Shown one piece after another: positions 42,810 through 52,580 of a DNA stretch of 64,000 bases. The stretch's first letter is position 1, and every line of letters begins with the position of its first letter. A program made the position numbers and the translations under genes. The notes beneath the pieces were generated by a model. The model ran no database searches, was not told the origin of the DNA, and was given only the letters and a program-made list of their open reading frames with translations. The DNA is from Paraphaeosphaeria minitans (lineage: Eukaryota; Ascomycota; Dothideomycetes; Pleosporales; Didymosphaeriaceae), in contig WJXW01000019.1 in the NCBI GenBank assembly GCA_015832175.1, forward strand, positions 124,001-188,000, read 5' to 3'.

Positions 42810-43421
42810 CTAATCTAATTCTGCTTGTAGCTGATCCTCGTCACTCTCAATATCGCCCTCTTCAATTTCAACACCATATTCACCGTACATGGCATTTTTG
42901 TCGTGCCCGACAACGATGCCCGGCTTGTGAGTAGCGAGTAGCAAGCTGATAGAATGATCTAGCGCCTGGCCTGCTCCGATGCGAATATTCTGTTCCATAA
43001 CATAGGCGTACAACTGCCGCTCCTCTTGGATGAGCGCTTCCTTCTGCCTTTGCAGTCGAAGAAAGGTAGTGTCCACCTCTTGCTGCGTTGCCTCCCTTTT
43101 TGTCTCTAGCTCCTGAGCGTGTGAATCCAATTTTGAATGTAAGGCCTGCAATTTGGAGACGCCTCCATTATCTTGTAGAGTTTCCGCTAGTATACGGGCG
43201 CAACGGATCTGGTCCAAGACTTGCTCTAAAGTAATATGCAGACGATGAACTACAGTATGGCGTAATTGAGCAACGATGGGAGAAATGCATTCCAGCGAGG
43301 CTTGTTCTTCCGTACCTATACAATAAACGGGATGATCTTTAAAATGTCTCTTGAGAATGTAGAGCCACTTTGTAAGCTCACCCTCAGCTGCACAAGTCCA
43401 GCTCTCTCTTGCCCATGCATC
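42810..43421 (-). CDS. Partial gene: coiled-coil protein with LRHTVVHR segment
   Basis: A minus frame is open for 203 codons between a TGA at 43422 and a TAG at 42810, with no plausible ATG near its start, so at least one upstream exon is missing. It begins with GELTKWLYILKRHFKDHPVY, then TEEQASLECISPIVAQLRHT and VVHRLHITLEQVLDQIRCAR. A long charged coiled coil follows (about residues 95-150, including LETKREATQQEVDTTF), and the tail is acidic (EIEEGDIESDEDQLQAELD). The composition is strongly protein-like. Its neighbour on the plus strand begins almost at the same point. Function is unknown. Confidence 0.5.
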   Translation of the reverse strand, partial: DAWARESWTCAAEGELTKWLYILKRHFKDHPVYCIGTEEQASLECISPIVAQLRHTVVHRLHITLEQVLDQIRCARILAETLQDNGGVSKLQALHSKLDSHAQELETKREATQQEVDTTFLRLQRQKEALIQEERQLYAYVMEQNIRIGAGQALDHSISLLLATHKPGIVVGHDKNAMYGEYGVEIEEGDIESDEDQLQAELD

Positions 43422-43436
43422 TCACCTGAGACAGCT

Positions 43437-44041
43437 TGCTCATTATTTAACATCTGTTTGAGTCTGTTTCTTGAGCAAGCTATAGATTGCGGTCGGGTCA
43501 TAGCTCTCGACGAGGCCCACAAAGTGAGTAAAGAAGCTCCATGCAAGCTAAAATTCATAATTGTTGACACTATACGAAGTACATGACTGGTTCTCCCGAA
43601 TCCTCGGTACTTACAAATACACTTCTATCGACCGTGAGGCTTCAAAGACATCTGGGAGTACGCGTGTTTGTTTCCACCCAAGAGCCAACTATCGCACCGG
43701 CTTTCTTGGACCTTTGTAGTGTTACCGTAATTCACCGCTTTTCTTCACCAGCGTGGATGCGTGCCCTTGCAGCTCACGTTGCTCTTCTTCAGCAACAGAG
43801 TTCAGATAGTGTTGGGCGACAGGAAGGCCGGGTCAACAGTCTCAAGGAGACTACAAATGAGCTGTTCGAGAAGATTGTCTGCCTCGAAACCGGAGAAGCT
43901 CTGTTGTTCGCGGCCAGCGCAATGCCAATCCTAGGTGACTCTAGCCGCTTGTCACCCAAGGAAGCCTCAAGGTCTTATGTTAAGGTTAAAGTCAGAGCAA
44001 GGCTGTCAGAAGATGGTGGACGGAGTAGTTTTGCTGTTTAG
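43437..44041 (+). CDS. C-terminal half of a P-loop NTPase (fungal, HerA/FtsK-like)
   Basis: Exon 1 ends with RVIALDEAHK, a Walker B/DEAH-like strand. A 56-nt intron (43524-43579; GTGAGT donor, TTGAC branch, AAG acceptor) joins it to YMTGSPESSVLTNTLLSTV, then RLQRHLGVRVFVSTQEPTI and LDLCSVTVIHRFSSPAWMRA, to a stop at 44041. The STQEPT motif after Walker B corresponds to the sensor strand of HerA/FtsK-type ATPases. Such standalone fungal NTPases are of unknown role. The Walker A half was not found upstream: the frame is open back to 43266 but without family-like sequence. Hence this is either 5'-truncated or split by introns not resolved here. Confidence 0.55.
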
Positions 44042-44116
44042 GCAAATAATGCCCTAGGGGCGCCTGGACATGTTTCACTTTTATTGTGTCTCAGTTTCAA
44101 CCTAAGTGATCCCTAT

Positions 44117-44944
44117 TCACTGTAGGATAAATTGCCCTGCCTCCGGCGGACTACGGCACTCCTTGAGGAGGTCGCGCAGCTTGTTGCGAAGCAGCTGTAG
44201 TCCTTCGCTCTCGTCCAACGCCAGCACCTCCTTGGTCTTGTTGAATCCCCCCGCCAGTCTGGTCGCCGTATCTTTGTTCTGCGACGTGATCAGCACCGCA
44301 CCGTTGCGGCTTCATGGCAGGTATATGGCTAGCGGTGTTTGCACGCTCGCGTCTGCCTCGTCTCGCTGACACTTTCGCGATGGGAAGAAGGTCTCCACGT
44401 CATCGACGTTGTCGACGACTATCACCTACCGTCCACTCGCCTCGTCTTGCAGCCAGTCCCTGGCCATCCACAGCACGTTCGCCTTCGGGTCGCTCCTCCC
44501 CGGCAGCTGCAACCGGTCTGCGATGTCTCGGTATGCTTCCTCGAAACGAGCGCGGGTGTTGGCGTGCACCCAGAAGACGAACGTGTGCGGGCTTGCATCG
44601 CGGATACTGTGGGCGTACTGTATGGCGAGCTGAGACATGCTGTGGTCTATTAGTATTATAGTGGAACTACGATGGTATAGCGACGCCGACGTACCCAACG
44701 TACCCTACCCCACCAAGACCCACCAGCGCTGCCCGCGCGCCTGGTCCTGCGCACTTGTCGCGCCCACGCGACGATCTCAGGCCGGTCCACAAAGTCAGGA
44801 TCCGGCGCAAACGGCACCGTCGAGGAGGGCTCGCGCGGTCGGGCGGGTCGGTCTGCATGCCGGTCCAAGTTTGGAGATCTATGGTGTGATGTGCAGCACA
44901 CCTACCCTGTGGCCGTCGATCTGCGCACGGAACGTGCTTCCCAT
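44117..44944 (-). pseudogene. Truncated NB-ARC (NLR-type) gene
   Basis: Reading from an ATG at 44944 (MGSTFRAQIDGH), motifs of a fungal NB-ARC protein appear: PDPDFVDRPEIVAWAR, then after a 1-nt frameshift near 44765 ALVGLGGVG at the P-loop. A 64-nt intron (44703-44640; GTACGT, TACTAAT, CAG) splits the P-loop, giving GLGGVGMSQLAIQYAH. HTFVFWVHANTRARFEEAY follows, then Walker B VIVVDNVDD and the NGAVLITSQN motif. Lesions are TAG at 44426 where Trp is expected, TGA at 44312 where Arg is expected, and Met in place of the P-loop Lys. The frame ends at 44117 before any winged-helix or TPR/WD repeats. It is a non-functional remnant of a self/non-self recognition-type gene. Confidence 0.75.
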
Positions 44945-45219
44945 CGATGAAACAAGATGGTAGGTGTCTTGAGAAACCCCGAGTTCGTGCGGAGGTGAGA
45001 GGAGAGGGGTAGATGAGTGGCGAAGTCGATCTGCAGCTGCTGCTGGATAGATACCAAGCAGGCTTCATCCTCAGCCTCGTGCCCTTACAGAACATGTTCG
45101 GCCGTCTACGTGGATCTTCATGCTTTCCGTCATCTCATGTCCTCATTCCGCCTTCTCTCTGATATTTCACCCGGAGCTGGCATTCCAATTCAATCCACCC
45201 ACCATGCGCTGCCTTGGAT

Positions 45220-48200
45220 CGCGTGAGGTGGATGAAGCTCGTCTTGGCCGCCTCGTGCGCTCCCACCTCTCCAGCATCGGCACTACTTCGTCTTGAAGTA
45301 TCCGCGTGTTCTCCTCGGTCGACGGTCTCATGACCCATGCCTAGTAGTCGTCTGCGAACGCCATCGAGCTGCCGTGTCGTGGTGCGCTCTGCACGAGGTC
45401 GGCGTTGAAGAACAGGAAGAGGATCGGAGCAAGCGCCGATCCCTGGGGGAGACCGGCCTGCGGAAGCCTCTGTACTTCTGTCGTTGTGCCGTTGACGACG
45501 ATGCATGCCTGTCGCTCCGTGCAAAAGTCCTGCACCCACCGCACGATCGTCTCCGGGATCTGTCGCTGCCGCAGTCGTCTGATCTCCGGCTCGGTGGCCA
45601 CATTGTTGTACGCTCCCTTGACGTCAAACGACACCAGCGACAGCGTCTTCTTCCCCCGCCACGCCTTGAACACGTCCTCGCAGAGGTACGACAGCGCATG
45701 CGTCGTCGCCCGCTGCTTGCGCGCGCCAAAGTGCGTCTTCGGCAGGAGGCCATACTCCTCCACCAGGTACGCTATTCGCTCAGCCACCAGCGACTCCAGC
45801 GCCTTGCCCAGCGCCTTGCCCAGCGTCGGAAGCAGCGAGATGGGCCGGTAGTTGCTGGCCACCGTGTAGTCCTTCCGCTTCGGCTTCTGCAGCGGCACGA
45901 TCTTTGCTACCTTCCACTCTTTTGGCACCCTTCCTGCCTCGAATGACCGCGCGAAGAGCAGCGTGATCTCGTCGCCCAGGACCGGCCACAGCTCTCTCCA
46001 CACCCGCGCTGGCAGGCCGTCTCTTCCTGGCGCCTTGTCCGGGTACGCCCTGAACACCGCTGCTTTCACCTCGTGCTTGGTAATCGACTCGCAGTGCAGT
46101 TGGTCGTACGTCGCTGTTGTCTCCTCCTGCTCGCACGGTGGTGGACTCGGAAAGAACGCCCGGAGTAGCTCTCTTCCAATCTCTTCGTCTTCCGTAGCCT
46201 CGCCTCCCTCCGGGCCGGTCTTCTGGATCGGTGGCACCCTAGCGAACGAGCTGCTTGCCTGCGAGTTCAGGTACTTAGCTGCCTTCCACACGTTGTCGCT
46301 GTCGTCGAGGAAGGCCTCCCAGTGCTGCTTGCGGTGCCGTCGGATCGTCCGATGGAAGAGTCTCTTCGCCCTCGTTGCCGTGCTGCGCAGCTCCGCATCC
46401 TCTCTCCCCTGCCGTCGCATCGCTGATGCTCGGTTCCGACAGTACGTGTACGACTTCCTCAGCGCCGTGAGGTCCTCGTTCCACCACCGCTTCATGTACG
46501 GCGACGGTCGCGCCCTCGGGCAGTGCGCCTCCACTGCCTTGGTCGCCCACTGCGTAAGCCGGCTCGCCATCTCGTCCACATCTTCCGACGGAAAGCCTGC
46601 TGCCTTCTCGTGCTCGACCGCTTGCCTGATCTTGTCCCACGGCACGTTCTTGAACAGCAGTCTCTCCTGTCTCTCTTGCCTCCCCACATCGATGCAGAAG
46701 CGCGTCTGTATGGCCCGGTGGTCCGACCCGTACTCGTGCTCCCAGATCGAGCACTTGACCAAGTCTCCGGCCAACTCGGGTGTCGCAAGCATCAGGTCGA
46801 TCGTCGACGAGCGTCCCGCATCGCTGACGAACGTAGTCACACCCGACGGCAAGAGACTCTGCAGTGACAGCTCCGCCATGAAGTCGATGATCGGTCCGCT
46901 TTCCTCTTGGCTTGCCGTGCTGTCGATGTGGCTTCCTCCCCATAGCGGGTTGTGCCGGTTGAAGTCGCCGGCAACCACCATCTCCGTGTGCGGGTCGCGC
47001 AGTCGCTCTCGTTGCACCAGCTCGTCGATCGCCTGCAGCCTGCTGCTAAGCTCCTCCATGTTCTCCTCCCTGGTCCTTGTCGACGAGGACAGGTCTGGGA
47101 TGTATACGAATACAATGATCAGCCTCCTTCCGCCTATGTGCGCCACCACAGCTGTGATGTCTGCCGACTTTACATGTAGCTGCGTTGCCTTGACATCTCG
47201 CGCCGCCCAGATGCACGTTCGGACCGGGTACTGTCCTTCTCGCCTGCCCTGCGGTACGAATGCCGTCCAGCGTGCATTCGTGCCGTGCAGCACCACTTCT
47301 CCCTCCGCAAGAAAGCATCCAGGCTCCTGGCCTAGAATGAAATGAAAGTCGGCGAGTGCCGCGTCGTTGTGGAGCGCGTGCTCCGCTTCCCTGCCTCTCT
47401 TCATGTTCGCCTGCAGTATTCGAAGCTCCCTATTCATGGCGCTGGCGCGTGAGAATCCTGACCATCTATCTCCTATACAGTTGACGCAGTGCACGTTGAC
47501 CGTCTCGCATCGCAGATGGCCCTCCTGCCCGCACATGTTGCACGTCTCCGTCCGCATGCAGTCGCGTGCTCGGTGTCCGAACCGTCTGCACTTGAAGCAG
47601 GCCACCGGCGTGCGCCGCTCCTCGAACGGCAATACCATGATGCCGCCTCCGCCAAACGTCACGCTGTCCGACTTCAGCAGCTTCTCTGCCTCTTCCTTGG
47701 TCGCTACCTTGATCACCGCCGACGCGTGCTGTCCGCTGGGTCTCGGCCGCCCGAGCCAGCGCATTGTGCACACCTCCAACCCGTTCTCTGTGCCGAAGCG
47801 TTCCATCGCCGACCCGCTTACCTTGCCGCTCTCCGCATCCATCGCCAGCGCTACCTCGATCCAGTCTGCCTTGACCGGGTACCACTTGGGTCCCACCAAT
47901 CTTGCGCCTGGCAGTGCTAGCTCGAGCCACTCTGCCGTCGTCTGCCGGATCGCCGCCTCCTTGTCCTTGTCGACCGAGAACTTGATCACGCTCGTGCCTT
48001 CATTCGCTCGACATACGCGGAATTTCTTGACCGTCGTGCCAACGGGCCTCTCTACGCCGTCCATGCCTTGCTGGATGACCTGCTTAGCCGTCTCCGTCGT
48101 GGCTACCTTCTCCGCTGTGCCGTCTCCTACCCGGCTCACATCGATCACCAGCTGCCGCATATTGTCCTTGTCTGCCATCCCTGTGCTCATCGTTCTCGGA

Positions 48201-48840
48201 ACCGTTGTTCCTGCGCCTGCTTGCGGCCCGCTGGCGGCAACCGACGCCCATGACTGCGTCGACAGTGGCTCGATCGAGACAGTGTCGAGCCGTGTGCGCA
48301 GAGAGCCGATCGTCTCCTGAAGCTCTGCGATCTGGTCCTTGAGATGCTGCTGCTCCGACTGAAACGTTGCGCGGTCACGTCGAATGTCCTCGATGATCTT
48401 GTTCTGGTTTGCGATGATGCTGCTTTGCTGCGCTATCGTCTCCTTGAGACTCGCAACGAGCACTGCCAACTGGCCTAGCCCAGTGTCGCTCCCTTCAGGC
48501 TCGCGTTCGCGTTCGGAAGACAGCAATACGCGCCCGGTGGGAAAGTGCGGGAGTCCATCGTGCGTCAGGCGTTGCTGCGTGCGCTCGGCCTCGCTGTTCT
48601 GCGGTCGCTGCGGTACCGTGGCTGCTGCTCGTGTCGCAGGGAGCTGCTGCAGGGCATCGAGCGCCTTGGCCGTCCGCCTCCTAGTTCGCTTGTCTTGCGG
48701 AGGGGGTGGTGTCGACGGTTCGTAGTCGGAGTCTGACGGCGCCATCGGGGCTCCGGCACGACGTTGGGTGATCGCACGGACCGCCTTGCAGCGGGAACTA
48801 GCTAAGCGAGCGTCCGCGGTTCCAGTAACGTTCAAAGAAT
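45220..48840 (-). mobile_element. Tad1-clade LINE, family 3, 3'-truncated
   Basis: ORF1 and ORF2 parts are recognisable from 48745 to 45341. A frameshifted scrap of the palm/thumb region follows (AKTSFIHLTR, about 45240-45215). The rest of ORF2, including RNase H, is missing, and the NB-ARC remnant begins about 280 bp later. The 5' end lies between 48745 and about 48840, directly against the outer end of the copia LTR. GC content and CG-rich codon use are higher than in families 1 and 2. Protein similarity is closest to family 2. Confidence 0.85.
45341..48745 (-). pseudogene. LINE family 3 ORF1-ORF2 fused frame, stops in the RT active site
   Basis: Starting at MAPSDSDYEP, the ORF1 part has a coiled coil (QQSSIIANQNKIIEDIRRD and onward) and zinc knuckles CFKCRRFGHRARDC and CNMCGQEGH. 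The last knuckle, CVNCIGDRW, runs without a stop into MNRELRILQANM at 47437, the usual start of ORF2. The endonuclease (AGDFNRHNPLWGG, GSDHRAI) and reverse transcriptase (APGRDGLP, YRPISLL, DVKGAYN, GLPQGSALAP) follow. The frame stops at AFADDY*, immediately after the catalytic aspartates, with AWV continuing beyond the stop. ORF1 and ORF2 overlap in different frames in families 1 and 2, so the fusion here probably results from a deletion around the ORF1 end. Confidence 0.85.
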
Positions 48841-49027
48841 GTCTGAGATGAATATCGTCCTCTTCAACAATTCGAAAGTTTCTCCTTGAGTCACGGCCCT
48901 GTCAAAACTGTGGGGTGTAAGAGTTATCGTATTGTCAAGAGGGGGACTCTAGACTAAATACTAAGTGACGCTAACCCAGTCTAGAACACTGGTCACATGA
49001 CCACTGCCATCATCGTCCATCTTGACA
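48840..49027 (-). repeat. Probable 3' LTR of the copia element
   Basis: On the minus strand the segment starts TGTCAAGATGG right after a purine-rich tract (GAGGGGGAG) that follows the pol stop, and ends TCAGACA. TG...CA ends plus an adjoining polypurine tract are the standard layout for a Ty1/copia 3' LTR. The length would be 188 bp. No matching 5' LTR was found upstream of the gag end, so the boundaries are not confirmed by a second copy. Confidence 0.55.
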
Positions 49028-49079
49028 CTCCCCCTCGATGAGGGTAGTGCTCTCCCTGAGCTGTTGTGCCCGGGACCCG

Positions 49080-49952
49080 TTACTCATCGATCCTTCGCAA
49101 GCCAACCATCCGTCGGAAGCACTCGAACTTCGTCTTGCCCAATGGTTTCGTGAGTCCATCCGCTGGGTTCAACCCGCCGGCGATCCATTCCATCTTTACC
49201 AGTTGCTCTTCCACCTTCTCTCGTACAAAGTGGTACCGAATGTCCACATGCTTCGTCCTTGAGTGGTACAATGGGTTCTTGGCCAGTGCCAAAGCCCCTC
49301 GATTGTCTCCGAATATGGTCACCGGCTCGGGCGTGGTTGGTTGAGAGAGATCAACACGCAGTTCACACAGCAGCAGCTACAGCCATATCGCTTCCTTCGC
49401 AGCCTCAGACTCCGCAATGTACTCCGCCTCGCAGCTGGACAGTGCCACCGTATCCTGGCGCTTCGATTTCCAGCTAATGGCCGTGCCGGCAAACATGAAG
49501 ACGTAATCACCAGTCGAACGGCGGTCACCATCTCTTCCCCAATTCGCGTCTGTGTAGCCGGTTAGGATATCCGGCTGATTCTGCGTGTCAATCACCAGGC
49601 CATAGTCGCTGGTACCCTTCAGGTACCGAAGTAGTCTCTTCAAGGCCGCATGGTGTTTCTCCGACGGATTGGCGGCGAAGCGACCTAGCTGACAGACCGC
49701 ATATCCGATGTCGGGACGAGTGCAGAGCATCAGATACATCAGTCTGCCTACTGATCGCTGATACCACTTCCGACCCTGCGGGTCCGATGTCTCCTTGCTA
49801 GGTTCCAGCACGAGATTCTCGTCCATCGGTGTCGCCACAGGAGCGCAGTCTGCCATCCCAAAGGTCTTCAAGACCTTCTCAGCATATCCGCGTTGGGTCA
49901 GCTTTATCTTGCTCCTTCGCGAAGCCGCCTCTCGAATTATCCTTACCCCGAG
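49080..49952 (-). pseudogene. Copia RNase H / connection domain and pol C-terminus
   Basis: The frame after the TAA at 49953 reads IKLTQRGYAEKVLKTFGM, the RNase H words SVGRLMYLMLCTRPD, YTDANWG, SWKSKRQDTVALSSCEAEY and KEAIWL, then TAG at 49377. In the continuation TIFGDNRGALALAKNPLYH, RTKHVDIRYHFVREK and NPADGLTKPL lead to the natural end at 49080. This is the typical end of copia pol. The internal TAG fits a glutamine codon changed by C-to-T. Confidence 0.85.
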
Positions 49953-51185
49953 TTAGTGGGCAACCGGGCCGAGATCGCTCATTTTGAATTGCTCCGATAG
50001 AGCTCTTTTAACGGATGCAACCGCCTCTTGATCTCTTCCTAAGATCAAGAGGTCATCCACATAGGCCGCAATGATTAGCCGCTTCTCTCTGTTGACGAAC
50101 ACGCTGCAGTCCTCTGAGATTGCCGCGAACGCCATAGGCTGCAATGCCTGACTCAGAGTAAGGTACCAGATCCGAGGGGATTGCCTGAGCCCATACAAAG
50201 CTTTCTTGTGTTTGCAGATCTTCCCAGGATACTGATGCTTGATATTTGGTGACAATTCCAAGTAGACGTCTGTGTCGATCTTTCCGCAAATAAAGGCTAT
50301 CTTGACGTCCATCTGTTCAATGGACCAGCCCAAGAGGCAGGCCAGCACGAACAGGAGTTTGTAGCTCATCGGCTTAACGACTGACGCAAACGTTTCCAGG
50401 ACATCGACACCTAGCTCCTGTTCGAAGCCGCGTGCGCACCAGCGGGACTTGTGGCGAGTGACTTCACCATCGGCATTGGTCTTGACCTTGTACGCAAACT
50501 TGCCGCTGAGAATCGGGACCCCTGGCGGGGGATCTACGACGTCCCATACGTCGTTGGCTATGATCTCTGCGACTTCTTCGTCCATGGACGGAATCCACCG
50601 CGGCGCACCCGCACAGGTGGTCTCATCCTCATAGTTATTTGGTTCGTATTCGCTACCGGCCGCACACTCAACCACATGGTTTTCTAGTTTGTCTTGGGTT
50701 TTCTCCAGCGCTGACAGTGCGGCTAGGCATTCATTCATTGCATCCCAGTCGTTGTGATCCACTGACACTAGCGACTGGGCCACTTGATTCTTCGTGGTCT
50801 CTTCAGAGAAGCGTTCCGCTTCGTTCACCTCGCCGTTTTCGGCGATCAGCACGAGCCCAGCATCGATCGCAGCAGGCTTCACTGGCAAAGCCGCCAAAGT
50901 CTCCCCCTCGATCGTGGTGGACCGTTGCCGCTTGGCCCTATGCGCGAGCGTGTCTTCAATTCTGCCCTCGTCACAATAGGCTGGTCGGCGCACAGTTTCG
51001 GGGACTTCCCTCCCTGAGCCAAATACGTCTTCTTTGAAATGTAGATCTCGCATCAACTCAACTCGCTCGGTGCAGGTGTTCCATACGCGATACTGATGCT
51101 TCGCAATGCAGCCAAGCAGATAACACTTGTCCGCCCGGGGATCAAGTTTCTTGAAGTTTGAGTAGTCGCTCCGGGGTCGGGGCTT
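49953..51185 (-). pseudogene. Copia reverse transcriptase (RVT_2) segment
   Basis: After a spacer (YSNFKKLDPRADKCYLLG, MRDLHFKEDVFGS) the frame runs through an acidic linker into VWDVVDPPPGVPILSGKFAY. The reverse transcriptase continues with KSRWCARGFEQ, IEQMDVKIAFICG (metal-binding Asp), KALYGLRQSPRIWY and the catalytic YVDDLLILG. It stops at a TAA at 49953 within GPVAH*LGVRI, where Tyr is expected. This is a long and well-preserved part of the element. It is inactive because of the flanking stops. Confidence 0.85.
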
Positions 51186-51188
51186 CTA

Positions 51189-52580
51189 GCACTCGCAGCC
51201 TAGCACCCGCAGATGCTCTATCGACAGCGGCTTTCCGTACAGGCGCTCATATGGTGACTGATCGCTAGGATTAGCCGACGTCGGGCAGTAGTTGACTATG
51301 TCGGTGACGCTGATAAGGATCTCGGCAAAGCAATGTTGGCCCAGATTCGACTCATCCAGTATCGCTCTCACTGCGCTGAACAAGATGCTCATGCCCCTTT
51401 CTGCGACCCCATTCTGCTAAGGATTGTACGGTGCTGTGGGCTCAACCTTGACGCCTCTCTCTGAAAAAACTCGTTCAACAGCTTGTTATTGAACTCTCCG
51501 CCGTTGTCTGTGCGCACGGCAAGCATTTCGTGTTTTGGTTCTTTCTCGACCTGGGTTTTCCAGATCCGCGGTTCTCTTGCTGCGTCATTCTTATGCCGCA
51601 ACACCCTCACCCATCTGTATCTTGTGCAGTCATCTGTTATGGTGAGGGCGAAGCGATCGTCCACTTTCTTCTTGCCATCATACGCCTTGACTGGCCCTGC
51701 TATGTCAGCAAAGACCCTCCGTAGAGGCTTCGTGCTCCTTGTCCTGGAGTTCTTAAGTTTCTCCTCTTCATGCCTGTTCGATTGCAGAGTTCGCATGGCG
51801 ACATCAGGTCTTCTGCGCACGATGCGTTGAGACGCCGCAGCAGCCTTCTTAATCTCCCTTCTCCGAGGTGCCCTAGCCGACGATGATGCGTCTCGACGGG
51901 CACGTCTGAGGGTATTGCCGTGGAGGCGTATGGCTGCGGCCGTTGTTTTCGGGTGGTTTCCGCTCTCGCTCGTGACAGTACGTACAGGTTGGTGGTCCGG
52001 CAGTCGGCGGTGGCTATCACTTGACCGGTTTCTGTGCGCACGATCTCGAGATCGTGACCATCCATCACGAAGTGTATGCCCGCCTTCTTCCCGTCCCTTT
52101 TCAACGTCAACGCCCGACAAGAGATGTTGTTGAAAGGGAGTCTTCGCGCATACGAGACATTCTGGATCGTAAAGGGTTTACTGTACACTCTACCGTCGAC
52201 CTCGCAGGCAATCGGGATCTGGACTGTCCCGAAGCCAGCAACTGACACGCTCTTCTCGCTCCTGCGACAGTCAGACGGCTTACTCTGCCACGATACGTAT
52301 TCTTTTTCGGCCTATTTGTTGCTAGAGTCATTTCGTCATCACTTTCGATCGACTATTGCTCCTCTTCGATCACCTCTTCCACATCAGTGAGCGTGGTGCT
52401 CAAGTTCAGCTCCCCCACAAGAGCCTTTTCGGTAAGGACAGCTTGATTCACTTGCTTTGAGTGATGATCAGATTGTTCCGTCGCAGGCGGCGTGAACCGT
52501 TTCCGCAGTGTTTCGGCGAGTCGTTCGAGTGAGTTTGGTGGACCTCCTATGATTGGTGGCGGTTGCTAAAGCCGACTCCG
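51189..52580 (-). pseudogene. Copia gag end, protease/pre-integrase and integrase
   Basis: The gag C-terminus (LERLAETLRKRFTPP, then TAG after EEQ) leads to a protease-like part (VAGFGTVQIPIACEVDG) and the GAG-pre-integrase motif ETHHRRLGHLGEGRLRRLL with CELC. The integrase core follows: DIAGPVKAYDGKKK, FALTITDDCTRYRWV, RTDNGGEFNN. A one-base shift near 51465 breaks the frame. The other frame continues VKVEPTAPYNP, TAG, QNGVAERGMSILF and then NPSDQSPYERLYGKPLS to a TAG at 51186. The TAG in NP*QNG fits CAG-to-TAG. No functional polyprotein could be made. Confidence 0.8.

Larger units (their letters stand above)
48840..52580 (-). mobile_element. Ty1/copia LTR retrotransposon, decayed
   Basis: The domain order protease/pre-integrase, integrase, reverse transcriptase, RNase H defines a copia (Pseudoviridae-type) element. 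The frame is broken by at least five stops and one frameshift. The left end carries a probable LTR. The right end fades within gag near 52580 and no 5' LTR or primer-binding site is seen, so the element is 5'-truncated. Confidence 0.85.

Noticed and set aside
43316..43570. Minus-strand ORF starting MSTIMNFSLHG as the start of the coiled-coil gene
   Set aside because: It is in a different frame from the 42810-43421 frame and would need an intron of under 25 nt to connect.
45963..47345. Long plus-strand ORF (460 codons) opposite the family 3 LINE
   Set aside because: It is the antisense shadow of the GC-rich LINE frame; the minus strand shows all expected endonuclease and reverse-transcriptase motifs.
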